Source: Mycolicibacterium brisbanense (GTDB lineage: Bacteria > Actinomycetota > Actinomycetes > Mycobacteriales > Mycobacteriaceae). Taken from it: 64,000 bases of DNA. A program made the translations under genes and the position numbers. Where the stretch lies: contig NZ_BCSX01000049.1 in the NCBI RefSeq assembly GCF_001570425.1, positions 28,191 through 92,190 on the forward strand. Reading direction: 5' to 3'. Within the stretch, counting starts at the first letter, position 1, and each line of letters opens with the position of its first letter. Below the pieces are notes generated by a model. The model was given only the letters and a program-made list of their open reading frames with translations. It was not told the DNA's origin and made no database searches. Positions 36,227 through 44,735 of this stretch are shown here, piece after piece.

Positions 36227-37246
36227 ATGGATCACATCACCTTCGTGCCGACCGTCGAGCAGATGAACTACACCTTCGGCGGCGCCGAACCCGTCATGCG
36301 GATCAAGCCCGGCACGGTGTTGACGCTGTGGGCCGAGGACGCCTTCGGTGGCCGTATCACCAGCGTCGACTCGGTGGCCACCGTCGCGCTGGACACCGAG
36401 GACCTCAATCCGCAGACCGGTCCGTTCTGGATCGAAGGCGCCGAGCCCGGTGACACCCTCGCGATCCATCTGGTCGATCTCACCCCGGCGCGCAGCTGGG
36501 GCGCGTCGACGCTGATCCCGTTCTTCGGCGGGCTGACGAGCATCCCGGTCAGCCCCACCCTGCAGGAGCCGTTGCCGGAGCGCACCTGGATCTACGAATA
36601 CGACTCGGCCGCACGCACAGTGGGCTTCTCGGCCCGGGGCAGCGATTTCGAGGTGACCCTGCCCGCCAACCCCATGCTGGGCACCGTCGGGGTCGCCCCC
36701 GCGCGCCGCGAGGTCCGCAGTTCACTGGTGCCCGAAGCGTTCGGCGGCAACATGGACTCGCCGGACATGACCGCGGGCGCCACCTGCTATCTCCGGGTCA
36801 ACGTCGAAGGCGCGCTGTTCTCCCTCGGCGACGGGCACTACCGCCAGGGCGAGGGCGAAGCGTGCGGCACCGCCGTCGAGGGCGCCATGAACATCACGGC
36901 CATCGTCGACCTCATCAAAGGTGGCGGCGGACCGGCCTGGCCGCGCCTGGAGACCGACACGCATCTGCTGGCGATCGGTTCCGGGCGCCCGCTGGAAGAG
37001 GCGTGGCGGGCCGGCCAGGTGGAGATGATCACGTGGTTGGGCGAGCTCTACGGCCTCGACCGGCTCGACGCCTACCAGCTTCTGACCCAGATCGCGCTCG
37101 CGCCGATCGCCAACGTCGTCGACGTGAACTACAGCTCGGCGACCAAGATCGACAAGCGGCTGCTGCCACCTGCGGCCGCCTACGGCGGAATCCATGCGGA
37201 GCTGCGCAGCGCCGCGCGGGCACTCGGGGCCATCTCCTACCCGTAG
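36227..37246 (+). CDS. Acetamidase/formamidase-family protein
   Basis: The protein has 339 residues, shorter than FmdA and of the FmdA_AmdA subfamily. It has WIEGAEPGDTLAIHLVDL, then GDGHYRQGEGEACGTAVEG (about 203-221), which corresponds to the conserved GDxHxxQGxGE active-site signature also present in the fmdA product. It may hydrolyse a second, larger amide. ATG 36227 has AAGGA at a suitable distance. It follows the isochorismatase hydrolase by 43 bp on the same strand, so the two are likely cotranscribed. Confidence 0.85.
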   Translation: MDHITFVPTVEQMNYTFGGAEPVMRIKPGTVLTLWAEDAFGGRITSVDSVATVALDTEDLNPQTGPFWIEGAEPGDTLAIHLVDLTPARSWGASTLIPFFGGLTSIPVSPTLQEPLPERTWIYEYDSAARTVGFSARGSDFEVTLPANPMLGTVGVAPARREVRSSLVPEAFGGNMDSPDMTAGATCYLRVNVEGALFSLGDGHYRQGEGEACGTAVEGAMNITAIVDLIKGGGGPAWPRLETDTHLLAIGSGRPLEEAWRAGQVEMITWLGELYGLDRLDAYQLLTQIALAPIANVVDVNYSSATKIDKRLLPPAAAYGGIHAELRSAARALGAISYP

Positions 37247-37325
37247 GGGGCTCACTAAACGACCGCTCAACGGGATAGGGTCGGCCGCAGCCCTGCCCGA
37301 ATCCGACTCCAAGGTTTCTCTCCCG

Positions 37326-40181
37326 ATGGCCGATCCCAGCAAATCCACGACGACTCACACCGGGGTCGCCCGTTGGATTCGCCGACTCGCCGTTCCGATC
37401 ATCCTCGGGTGGATCGGCCTGGTCGTCGTGCTCAACATGACCGTGCCTCAGCTCGAGGCCGTCGCACAGATGCGGTCGGTCTCGATGAGTCCGGACGAGG
37501 CGCCGTCGGTGATCGCGATGAAACGCGTCGGTGTGGTCTTCGACGAGTTCCACTCCGACAGCTCGGCGATGATCGTGCTGGAGGGCGACAAGCCGCTCGG
37601 CGACGATGCGCACTACTTCTACAACGACATGGTCGCCAAGCTGAAGGCCGACACCAAACATGTCGAACACGTCCAGGACTTCTGGGGTGATCCGCTGACC
37701 AAGGCCGGCGCCCAGAGCAACGACCTCAGAGCCGCCTACGTCCAGGTCTATCTCGTCGGCAACATGGGCGAGACCATCGCCAACGAGTCGGTGGAGTCGG
37801 TCCAGAAGCTGGTCAAAGGGCTGTCCCCGCCGCCGGGGGTCCAGGTGTACGTGACCGGCCCGACGGCACTGGCCGCCGACCAGCAGATCTCCGCCGACCG
37901 CAGCGTCCAGATGATCGAGATGGTCACCTTCGTGGTGATTATCACGATGCTGCTGCTGGTCTACCGGTCGGTGATCACCGTGATCATCGTGCTCGCCATG
38001 GTGGTCCTGGAGTTGTCGGCCGCGCGCGGCGTGGTCGCGTTCCTCGGCTACCACAACCTGATCGGGCTGACGCCATTCGCCACCCAGCTGTTGGTCACCC
38101 TGGCGATCGCCGCCGCCACGGACTACGCGATCTTCCTCATCGGCCGCTATCAGGAGGCCCGGGGCAACGGCGAGGACCGGGAACAGGCGTACTACACGAT
38201 GTTCCACGGCACCGCCCACGTGGTGCTCGGCTCCGGTATGACGATCGCGGGCGCGACGTTCTGTCTGCATTTCACCCGCTTGCCGTATTTCCAATCGCTG
38301 GGCATCCCGATGGCGGTCGGCATGGTGGTCGCGGTGTTCGCGGCACTGACCCTCGGACCGGCGCTGGTCACGGTCACGAGCCGGTTCGGACGCACGCTCG
38401 AGCCCCGGCGCGCCATGCGGATCCGGGGTTGGCGACGCTTGGGCGCTTTCGTCGTGCGGTGGCCGGGACCGGTTCTGCTCGGCACCATCCTGCTGTCGCT
38501 GGTCGGGTTGCTGACGCTGCCGGGCTACCGGACCAACTACAACGACCGCAATTACCTGCCTGCCGATCTGCCCGCCAACGCGGGATACGCCGCGGCCGAA
38601 CGCCACTTCTCGCCGGCCAAGATGAATCCCGAGTTGCTGCTCATCGAAACCGACCATGACGTACGCAACTCGGCCGACTTCCTGGTGATCGACAAGATCG
38701 CCAAGGCCATCTTCCAGGTGCCCGGTATCGGCAGCGTGCAGGCCATCACGCGCCCGGACGGCAAACCGCTGAAGTTCAGCACGATTCCGGCCCAGATGAG
38801 CATGGGCGGAGTCATGCAGACGATGAACCGCAAGTACCTGACCGACCGCGCGAACGACATGCTGCTGCAGGCCGACGACATGCAGAAGACCGTCGACATC
38901 ATGGATCGGATGATCACGCTCATGGAGGAGATGAGCGCGACGACGCACAGCATGGTCGGCAAGACCCACGACATGGTCACCGACGTCGCCGAATTGCGGG
39001 ACAGCATCTCCGATTTCGACGACTTCCTGCGCCCCCTGCGCAATTACCTGTACTGGGAACCGCACTGCTACGACATCCCGGTGTGCTGGTCGCTGCGGTC
39101 GGTGTTCGACGGTCTCGACGGCGTCGACACGATGACGGCGGCCATTCAGGAGTTGCTGCCCGACATGGACCGACTCGACGCGCTCATGCCGCAGATGGCG
39201 GCGATGATGCAGCCGCAGATCGAGACCATGAAGCACACCAAGACCATGATGCTCACCATGTACCAGACCCAGAAGGGTCTGCAGGATCAGATGGCGGCCA
39301 TGCAGGACGGCCAATCCGCCATGGGTGACGCGTTCAACGATTCGAAGAACGACGACACGTTCTACCTGCCGCCGGAGACGTTCAACAACAGCGACTTCAA
39401 ACGCGGCATGAAGAGCTTCATCTCCCCCGACGGAAAAGCCGTGCGGTTCATGATCTCCCATGAGGGCGACCCGCTGACGGCCGACGGCATCAAGCTGATC
39501 GACGGGATCAAGCTGGCCGCCAAAGAAGCCATGAAGAACACGCCGTTCGAAGGGTCCAAGATCTATCTGGGTGGCACCGCCGCGACCTTCAAGGACATGC
39601 AGGAAGGCAACAACTACGACCTGATCATCGCCGGAATCTCGGCGCTGTCACTGATCTTCATCATCATGCTGCTCATCACTCGCAGCCTGGTGGCCGCGGC
39701 GGTGATCGTGGGGACGGTGCTGGTCTCGCTGGGCACGTCGTTCGGGTTGTCGGTCCTGGTGTGGCAGCACCTGATCGGGATCGAACTGCATTTCATGGTG
39801 ATGGCGATGGCGGTCATCGTGCTGCTGGCCGTGGGCGCCGACTACAACCTGCTGCTCGTCGCGCGGCTCAAAGAGGAGCTACCGGCGGGCATCAACACCG
39901 GCATCATCCGCGCCATGGGTGGCAGCGGATCGGTGGTGACGGCTGCGGGCCTGGTGTTCGCGTTCACCATGATGTCGATGGTGGTCAGTGAGATGACCGT
40001 CGTCGCGCAGGTCGGTTCGACGATCGGCTTGGGCCTGCTGTTCGACACCCTGGTGATCCGATCGTTCATGACCCCGTCCATCGCGGCGTTGATGGGCCGC
40101 TGGTTCTGGTGGCCGCAAATGGTGCGGCAACGCCCGGCGCAGGGCGTGGTGGCGCGGGCGCTGGAACGCTCGAGCTCCTAG
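37326..40181 (+). CDS. MmpL-family RND transporter
   Basis: The protein has 951 residues, as usual for MmpL4/MmpL5-like proteins. It has 12 predicted helices in two halves. The first helix is IILGWIGLVVVL (about 25), and helices 2-6 (about 200-370) include the proton-relay pair in AAATDYAIFLIGRY. A large periplasmic domain follows (about 430-760, methionine-rich and coiled-coil-like). The second half repeats the relay motif as GADYNLLLVARL. Members export lipids or siderophores. No mmpS gene precedes it, and no lipid biosynthesis genes are adjacent, so the cargo is unknown. It ends at a long inverted repeat, likely a terminator. Confidence 0.92.
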   Translation: MADPSKSTTTHTGVARWIRRLAVPIILGWIGLVVVLNMTVPQLEAVAQMRSVSMSPDEAPSVIAMKRVGVVFDEFHSDSSAMIVLEGDKPLGDDAHYFYNDMVAKLKADTKHVEHVQDFWGDPLTKAGAQSNDLRAAYVQVYLVGNMGETIANESVESVQKLVKGLSPPPGVQVYVTGPTALAADQQISADRSVQMIEMVTFVVIITMLLLVYRSVITVIIVLAMVVLELSAARGVVAFLGYHNLIGLTPFATQLLVTLAIAAATDYAIFLIGRYQEARGNGEDREQAYYTMFHGTAHVVLGSGMTIAGATFCLHFTRLPYFQSLGIPMAVGMVVAVFAALTLGPALVTVTSRFGRTLEPRRAMRIRGWRRLGAFVVRWPGPVLLGTILLSLVGLLTLPGYRTNYNDRNYLPADLPANAGYAAAERHFSPAKMNPELLLIETDHDVRNSADFLVIDKIAKAIFQVPGIGSVQAITRPDGKPLKFSTIPAQMSMGGVMQTMNRKYLTDRANDMLLQADDMQKTVDIMDRMITLMEEMSATTHSMVGKTHDMVTDVAELRDSISDFDDFLRPLRNYLYWEPHCYDIPVCWSLRSVFDGLDGVDTMTAAIQELLPDMDRLDALMPQMAAMMQPQIETMKHTKTMMLTMYQTQKGLQDQMAAMQDGQSAMGDAFNDSKNDDTFYLPPETFNNSDFKRGMKSFISPDGKAVRFMISHEGDPLTADGIKLIDGIKLAAKEAMKNTPFEGSKIYLGGTAATFKDMQEGNNYDLIIAGISALSLIFIIMLLITRSLVAAAVIVGTVLVSLGTSFGLSVLVWQHLIGIELHFMVMAMAVIVLLAVGADYNLLLVARLKEELPAGINTGIIRAMGGSGSVVTAAGLVFAFTMMSMVVSEMTVVAQVGSTIGLGLLFDTLVIRSFMTPSIAALMGRWFWWPQMVRQRPAQGVVARALERSSS

Positions 40182-40194
40182 GAGTCACGCGATT

Positions 40195-40240
40195 GTGAAA
40201 CGTCTGCGAAATCTGGCGCTGTTTTTCGCAGAGGATTCAC
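40195..40240. terminator. Long inverted repeat between convergent mmpL and tetR
   Basis: GTGAA (40195-40199) and TTCAC (40236-40240) flank TCTGCGAAA (40203-40211) and TTTCGCAGA (40224-40232), giving a two-part stem with a 3-nt symmetric interruption and a 12-nt loop. It lies between two convergent genes, so it can serve both as a terminator. It overlaps the last codon of the TetR gene (TGA complement at 40237-40239). Confidence 0.6.
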
Positions 40241-40812
40241 GTTCGCGGTGAGTCTGCGACCGACGCCGCGATGAGGAGTTCGGCGGCGGCGTCGACCCGA
40301 GACCGGTCCTTGGTGACCAGCGCGTCCTGACACAGCCCACGCAGCCCGGAGACCACCAGAGTGGCACGCGCGCAAGCGTCATCGCCGGCGTAGCCGATGG
40401 TGCCCAGCGCCGCGGCGATCGGCCCGATCATCACCTCGACCGCTGTACGGGCGGACTCGCCGTAGGTCTCGGGGTCGGTGACCGCCAGGCTGAGGACCTG
40501 CAGGAGCAGCCGGACATTGCGGCGCTCGCCCCCGCGCGTCAGCTCACGCCACATTGTGCGCGCCGCGTCGGTGAACTGTTCCGCGGTGGTGACATCACTG
40601 AACATCTCCCCCAGCTGCGGACGGCTGGCGTCGAGGGCCTGGGTCAGCAACTCGGCGCGGTCGCCGAAGTAATACAGCAGCATCCGTTTGCTGGTGCCCA
40701 GCGCCTGCGCCATGGGTGCCAGCGACATGTCGCCGATGCCGTGTTGTTCGAGATAGGCGACCACCGCCTTCAGGAGCTCTTCGCGTTTGACGGGATCTGC
40801 GGTGCGGGCCAC
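40237..40812 (-). CDS. TetR-family regulator of the FAD monooxygenase
   Basis: The protein has about 191 residues from GTG 40812 (ARTADPVKREELLKAVVAYL). The HTH is at about 25-48 (GIGDMSLAPMAQALGTSKRMLLYYFGDR). A longer reading frame to 40869 is rejected because it would put the two palindromic operators (40822-40865) inside the coding region. It is divergent from the FAD monooxygenase at 40889. With two matched palindromes in between, one filling a promoter spacer, repression of the monooxygenase and of itself is strongly implied. The inducer is presumably the monooxygenase's substrate. Confidence 0.88.
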   Translation of the reverse strand: MARTADPVKREELLKAVVAYLEQHGIGDMSLAPMAQALGTSKRMLLYYFGDRAELLTQALDASRPQLGEMFSDVTTAEQFTDAARTMWRELTRGGERRNVRLLLQVLSLAVTDPETYGESARTAVEVMIGPIAAALGTIGYAGDDACARATLVVSGLRGLCQDALVTKDRSRVDAAAELLIAASVADSPRT

Positions 40813-40815
40813 CTC

Positions 40816-40844
40816 TTGACTGTACCGATCGGTACGTTTATAGT
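40816..40844 (+). promoter_or_regulatory. Promoter of the FAD monooxygenase with operator in its spacer
   Basis: A -35 box TTGACT (40816-40821) and a -10 box TATAGT (40839-40844) are separated by exactly 17 bp. The spacer starts with the perfect 14-bp palindrome GTACCGATCGGTAC (40822-40835). A bound repressor would block RNA polymerase directly. This is the best promoter match seen in the window. Confidence 0.75.
40822..40835. promoter_or_regulatory. TetR operator O1 (perfect 14-bp palindrome)
   Basis: GTACCGATCGGTAC reads the same on both strands. It lies between the divergent TetR and FAD monooxygenase genes, 30 bp (about three helical turns) from a near-identical second copy at 40852-40865, so two dimers would sit on the same face of the DNA. 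Confidence 0.75.
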
Positions 40845-40851
40845 CAATCTT

Positions 40852-40865
40852 GTATCGATCGGTAC
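40852..40865. promoter_or_regulatory. TetR operator O2 (near-palindrome)
   Basis: GTATCGATCGGTAC differs from O1 at one position. It lies downstream of the predicted -10 box and about 24 bp before the monooxygenase ATG, so binding would also block promoter clearance. The pairing with O1 at 30-bp spacing supports a cooperative TetR site. Confidence 0.7.
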
Positions 40866-40888
40866 ACATATCACGGATGGAGAAGATC

Positions 40889-42064
40889 ATGACCGGCCTC
40901 AGAGTCGCCGTCATCGGCGCAGGCATCGGTGGACTGAGCGCCGCGCTCGCGCTGCGCGCCAACGGCATCGATGCGACCGTCTACGAACAGGCCCATGAAC
41001 TCAAGGCGCTCGGCGCCGGGGTCGCCATCGCAACCAACGGATCGCGAGTTCTCAACCAGCTCGGCGTGGGCGATGCCCTGACGAAGGTCGCCGGCCCGGT
41101 GACGCACTACCGCTTTCGCACCTGGCGGGCCGAACCCATCGCGGGTGAACCGTCGACGCTGTCGTTCGGCGATCCGGCCCGCACCTGGTTTCTGCATCGC
41201 GGCGAATTCCAGCAGGTACTCGCCGACGCGCTGCCGTCTGACGCACTGCACCTCGGCCGGTCCTGCGTCGGCGCCACCGAGCACACCGACGGCGTGCGCG
41301 TCGAGTTCGCCGACGGCACAACGGTCGACGCCGATCTGGTCATCGGCGCCGACGGCATCCATTCGCGTCTACAAGGCCTGGTGACCGCGCCGGCCGAACC
41401 GGTCAGCGAGGGAATCATGGCCTACCGCGGGCTGATTCCCGCCGAACGGGTCGACACGATCGCCGACATGCGCGCCAGCTCCATGTGGCTGGGGCCCCGG
41501 CAGAGCTTCCTGGCCTACCCGGTTTCGGCGGGCCGGCTGCTCAACATCGTCGCCTTCGTGCCGACCAATCTCACCGTTGCCGAATCCTGGACCGCACCAG
41601 GCGATGTCGCCGAACTCGCCGAGGCTTACCGCGGTTGGGATCCCCAGGTGAGCGCCATCATCGACGCGATGGATTCGACCTTCCGGTGGGGCATCTACGA
41701 TCGCGAACCCCTCGACCGCTGGTCTTCGGATCGCATCACCCTGCTGGGCGACAGCGCCCATGCGGTCACGCCACACCTCGGGCAGGGCGCCAACCAGGCC
41801 ATCGAAGATGGCGTGACCTTGGCGGTGCTGCTACGTGGCACACAACCCGACGAATTGCCAGAGCGGTTGCGTCGCTACGAAAATCTGCGGATGAAGCGCA
41901 CCGGCCAGGTTCGCGCGCAGGCTCGCGCTGCCGGGCGCATCTACCGGTCCACGGAGCTGGCGCCTCGCGCCCAGGCCGAGCAACTACAGGTGATCCTCGA
42001 CAGCGTCGCGATCAACACCTACGACGCCCAGCAGGTGGCCGAGACCGCGCTGACCACCGCGTGA
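40889..42064 (+). CDS. FAD-dependent monooxygenase (salicylate hydroxylase-like)
   Basis: The protein has 391 residues. It has the FAD-binding GAGIGG (about 9-14), the family DG motif VIGADGIHSRLQ (about 151-162) and the second FAD motif LLGDSAHAVTPHLGQGANQAIED (about 283-305), the signature of class A flavoprotein aromatic hydroxylases such as salicylate or 3-hydroxybenzoate hydroxylase. It needs NAD(P)H and O2. ATG 40889 follows GGAGAAG. It is controlled by the divergent TetR through two operators. The aromatic substrate is unknown; it could also inactivate a drug, as in the TetX/Rox group. Confidence 0.88.
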   Translation: MTGLRVAVIGAGIGGLSAALALRANGIDATVYEQAHELKALGAGVAIATNGSRVLNQLGVGDALTKVAGPVTHYRFRTWRAEPIAGEPSTLSFGDPARTWFLHRGEFQQVLADALPSDALHLGRSCVGATEHTDGVRVEFADGTTVDADLVIGADGIHSRLQGLVTAPAEPVSEGIMAYRGLIPAERVDTIADMRASSMWLGPRQSFLAYPVSAGRLLNIVAFVPTNLTVAESWTAPGDVAELAEAYRGWDPQVSAIIDAMDSTFRWGIYDREPLDRWSSDRITLLGDSAHAVTPHLGQGANQAIEDGVTLAVLLRGTQPDELPERLRRYENLRMKRTGQVRAQARAAGRIYRSTELAPRAQAEQLQVILDSVAINTYDAQQVAETALTTA

Positions 42065-42068
42065 GCTG

Positions 42069-42491
42069 TCACTTGCGGACCAGCTCGAAGACTGGAATCA
42101 CCCGATCGGTGCGCGCCTCGTAGTCGGCGAACCCCGGTGCTCGCTGCGTGACGATCTGGTAGATGCGGTCCCGCTCGTCGCGAGGAAGCTCACGCGCAGT
42201 GACAGCCGCGGGGGCGTCGGCACCGATCTCGACAGTGGCGTCCGGGTTGGCCCGAATATTGAAGGCCCAGGCGGGATCCCGGTCCCGGCCAGCTGACGAT
42301 CCGACGATGTAGATGGCCCCGTCGATGTCGAAGTAGGCAACCGGATTGACCCGCTGCTCCCCACTCTTGGCGCCCGTGGAGGTGAGCAGCAACAAGGGAA
42401 ATCCCTCGAACTGACCGCCGACCTTGCCGCCGTTGGCGCGGAACTCCTCGATGTTGCGCTCGTTGAAGTCGCGTTCGCCCTGATCCGTCAT
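42069..42491 (-). CDS. Deazaflavin (F420)-dependent nitroreductase-family protein
   Basis: The protein has 140 residues, the size of Ddn/FDOR-A members. It begins MTDQGERDFNERNIEEFRAN and has the family segments FEGFPLLLLTSTGAKSGEQR, PVAYF, GAIYIVGSSAGRDRDPAWAFNI and a C-terminal RVIPVFELVRK. These proteins use coenzyme F420 to reduce quinones or nitroimidazoles and are abundant in mycobacteria. It converges on the FAD monooxygenase with 4 bp between stops. Confidence 0.9.
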   Translation of the reverse strand: MTDQGERDFNERNIEEFRANGGKVGGQFEGFPLLLLTSTGAKSGEQRVNPVAYFDIDGAIYIVGSSAGRDRDPAWAFNIRANPDATVEIGADAPAAVTARELPRDERDRIYQIVTQRAPGFADYEARTDRVIPVFELVRK

Positions 42492-42517
42492 GGCTTCATC
42501 GTGGCACGTTTACGTGA

Positions 42518-42652
42518 CTACCGGCCGAGAGCGGCGAGTTCCTGTTGGGTGACCAGACGTTCCTGCTCCTCGGGGTAGCGCCGGCTCATGATGGGACGAC
42601 GGATCAGCAGGAGAGCGATCCGCGCGGTTCGCGTCTCGAACGTTCGGCTCAT
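42518..42652 (-). CDS. Small hypothetical protein
   Basis: The predicted product has 44 residues: MSRTFETRTARIALLLIRRP, then IMSRRYPEEQERLVTQQELAALGR. It is basic and helical. GGAG lies about 15 nt upstream and an in-frame GTG at 42658 is an alternative start. No family was recognised. The reading frame lies in a 490-bp region between two clearer genes; it could be a chance frame. Confidence 0.35.
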   Translation of the reverse strand: MSRTFETRTARIALLLIRRPIMSRRYPEEQERLVTQQELAALGR

Positions 42653-42985
42653 GTTCACGGTTTCACTCCATCCCTCTGATCGTCCGTCGAATACACGACG
42701 CGTAGGGCCGCCAGGTTCACCGGGAAGCGATCTCGCGCGCCCTTCGTGCACTCATATCACTCTGGAAACATTGGACTTCTTCTGTCACTTTTAGAACACG
42801 ACTCAGTCACATCTCGCACCCTATGGCGCGCCTTAAGCCTTTCCGGTAGGCGACTGTGAGAAAGTGCCCCGCCCCACCGCACACCGTCGGCTGCCCGCAC
42901 GCCAAAAACCGCGGCGCGCTGTTGCGCGCCGCGGTTCGTCAGCACTTCCAGACCGGCCCGGTTGGCCGCGGTTTCACCGAAAGCG
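42653..42985. other. 333-bp intergenic region
   Basis: Between the small hypothetical gene and the third DUF4185 gene. Apart from the terminator hairpin at 42907-42936, nothing convincing was seen. The stretch at 42760-42850 is more A/T-rich than the surroundings and may hold the promoter of the small gene. Confidence 0.6.
42907..42936 (-). terminator. Rho-independent terminator of the third DUF4185 gene
   Basis: A perfect 13-bp stem (AACCGCGGCGCGC with GCGCGCCGCGGTT) closes a TGTT loop. On the minus strand it ends in a run of five T's (A's at 42904-42908 on the plus strand). It lies about 50 bp after the DUF4185 stop at 42986, in the correct orientation. Confidence 0.85.
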
Positions 42986-44449
42986 TTACGGCAAAACGGT
43001 TTTCATCAGCATCACGTTGTACGCCGACCACAGCGACAAGTTGAAGTACAGCTCCTTGCCCGTCGACCACGGATGCAGGAACGGCGCATAGATGCCGCCC
43101 GGGAACTGCATCGAGGACACCAACATCTGCTCGGGGCTCCACGGCCCTTGTGGCGCAGGAGCCGTGCGTGCGACGACGTCGTTGGCGCCGTTGCAGTACA
43201 GCACCAGATACTGCTTGAGATAGGTGTTGTACTGGGCTGACATCTCCCCGACCGGACCCGGGATCACCGGGGTGGCCGCGGCAGGATTGCCGGGCACCCA
43301 GGAATTGCTGTCGCCGTTCCAGTACTCGTAGCGCCGCTGATCCGGCACGAAGCCCTGGGGAACCCGGGCGATGTAGGCCGATCCCCCGCGCCCGGACGGC
43401 GTGCCGAACATGTAGAGGTACGGGTCACCGGGCCCCGGCTTGAGGAAAGCGCCCATCTGGAAGTTCTCGTTGCCCGGCACGGCCGCGAGCCGCGGTACGG
43501 AGTCCCCCACCGTGCGGATGCTGCTGGGGTACACCCCCCAGTTCTCGCCGTTGTCCTGGGACACCGCGATGCCCGAGAAGTTGGTGTCCCAGAAGCCGTT
43601 GTCGCCCCACCGTTTGATGGACATGAAGTTCAGGTATTGGTTTCTGCCGACGGAGACCCCGGACGTCGGGATGATGCCCACCTCGGTCGGCGCCCATTTG
43701 ATGCTGTTGATGATCTGCTTGGAAAGGCCCGGTGCCCACACCGGCGAGCCCGAATAACGGTTGGCCTTCACCGCATTGGGCACGGACACCGTATTCGACA
43801 GCGACCCATCCTGGCTCCGGAACAGGGTGTTGTAACGCCATTGCTGTCCGCGGACACTGCAGTAACCGTAGGTATCCCCGAAGGCCATCAGCACCTGATG
43901 CGCGCCGGGATCACCGTTGTCCCACATGATCCCGAGGTCTGTGCCGGAGATGGCGAACCGCTGGATGGTGTTGTTGGGACTGTCCGGACCGGTGACCCAA
44001 CCCACCAGCGATGTGCCCGGCGCGGCAGGTGCCGGCGCAGCCTCCGGCGCCGGGGCCGGCGCCGCGTTGGGAACGGGCTGAGCCTGGGCGGGCGGAGCGG
44101 GGTTGTTCGGAACGACTGGGCGTGGCGGCGGTTCCACCGCCGCCTGCTGGCGCACCGGGGCGGAGTGCTGGCTCAACGGCGAGAGCGCGTTGAGCAACAT
44201 CTTGGGCAGCTGGCCCAATCTGGGCAGCGGCGCACTGTCATTCGCACCGGCGGGCCGGTGACCTGTTGGCGGACGGTTGAGCCCGGGCAACGCCGGAGTG
44301 GCCACGGCGTTGGCGGGCGGCTGGGCAGCAGCGGCGGCTCCGGTGCACGGTTCGGCGCCCGCAGGAGGTGCGACGCCGATTGCGACGACAAGCCCCATAG
44401 CGGCCGCCGACGCCACCGACAGTGATGCGATTCGAGGACGCGGCGACAT
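42986..44449 (-). CDS. Secreted DUF4185 (GH183-family) protein with Pro/Ala linker
   Basis: The protein has 487 residues. The signal peptide (MSPRPRIASLSVASAAAMGL, cleavage near AGA|EP) is followed by a ~120-residue Pro/Ala/Gln-rich linker. The DUF4185 domain then begins GWVTGPDSPNNTIQRFAISG, with GDTYGYC, SQDNGENW, FQMGAF, YNTYLKQYLVLY and HPWSTGKELYFNLSLW. It is a probable exported endo-D-arabinan hydrolase of GH183. The start at 44449 has GGAAGGGG upstream. A strong terminator follows. It shares its domain order with the copy at 25853-27163, which argues for a duplication. Confidence 0.87.
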   Translation of the reverse strand: MSPRPRIASLSVASAAAMGLVVAIGVAPPAGAEPCTGAAAAAQPPANAVATPALPGLNRPPTGHRPAGANDSAPLPRLGQLPKMLLNALSPLSQHSAPVRQQAAVEPPPRPVVPNNPAPPAQAQPVPNAAPAPAPEAAPAPAAPGTSLVGWVTGPDSPNNTIQRFAISGTDLGIMWDNGDPGAHQVLMAFGDTYGYCSVRGQQWRYNTLFRSQDGSLSNTVSVPNAVKANRYSGSPVWAPGLSKQIINSIKWAPTEVGIIPTSGVSVGRNQYLNFMSIKRWGDNGFWDTNFSGIAVSQDNGENWGVYPSSIRTVGDSVPRLAAVPGNENFQMGAFLKPGPGDPYLYMFGTPSGRGGSAYIARVPQGFVPDQRRYEYWNGDSNSWVPGNPAAATPVIPGPVGEMSAQYNTYLKQYLVLYCNGANDVVARTAPAPQGPWSPEQMLVSSMQFPGGIYAPFLHPWSTGKELYFNLSLWSAYNVMLMKTVLP

Positions 44450-44735
44450 CTCACCCCTTCCAGAGGGCACGACGTCCCATTGACGTCACTAGCTGACTGA
44501 TGTGACGATAGTGACCGAAGTGAAGGTTGCTGCTCCTGATGCATTGATAGGTATGCTTCTGTGACCGTGTCGCAACCGTCAGCGTCCGGGCCAAAGGCCT
44601 CCGGTGTGGTATTTCGATCCGCTCCCGGGCGCATGGCGAATTCGCGACAGGTGTGCGTATTGTGCTGCCCGCAAACAGGTTTCACCGCGCCAGAAAGCAG
44701 CTTCAGCGGGTTCTCAACAGGTGAACACCAATAAA

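Noticed and set aside
37029..39461. 810-codon open frame on the - strand
   Set aside because: Antisense to the mmpL gene; composition is His/Arg/Asp-rich with no recognisable domain.
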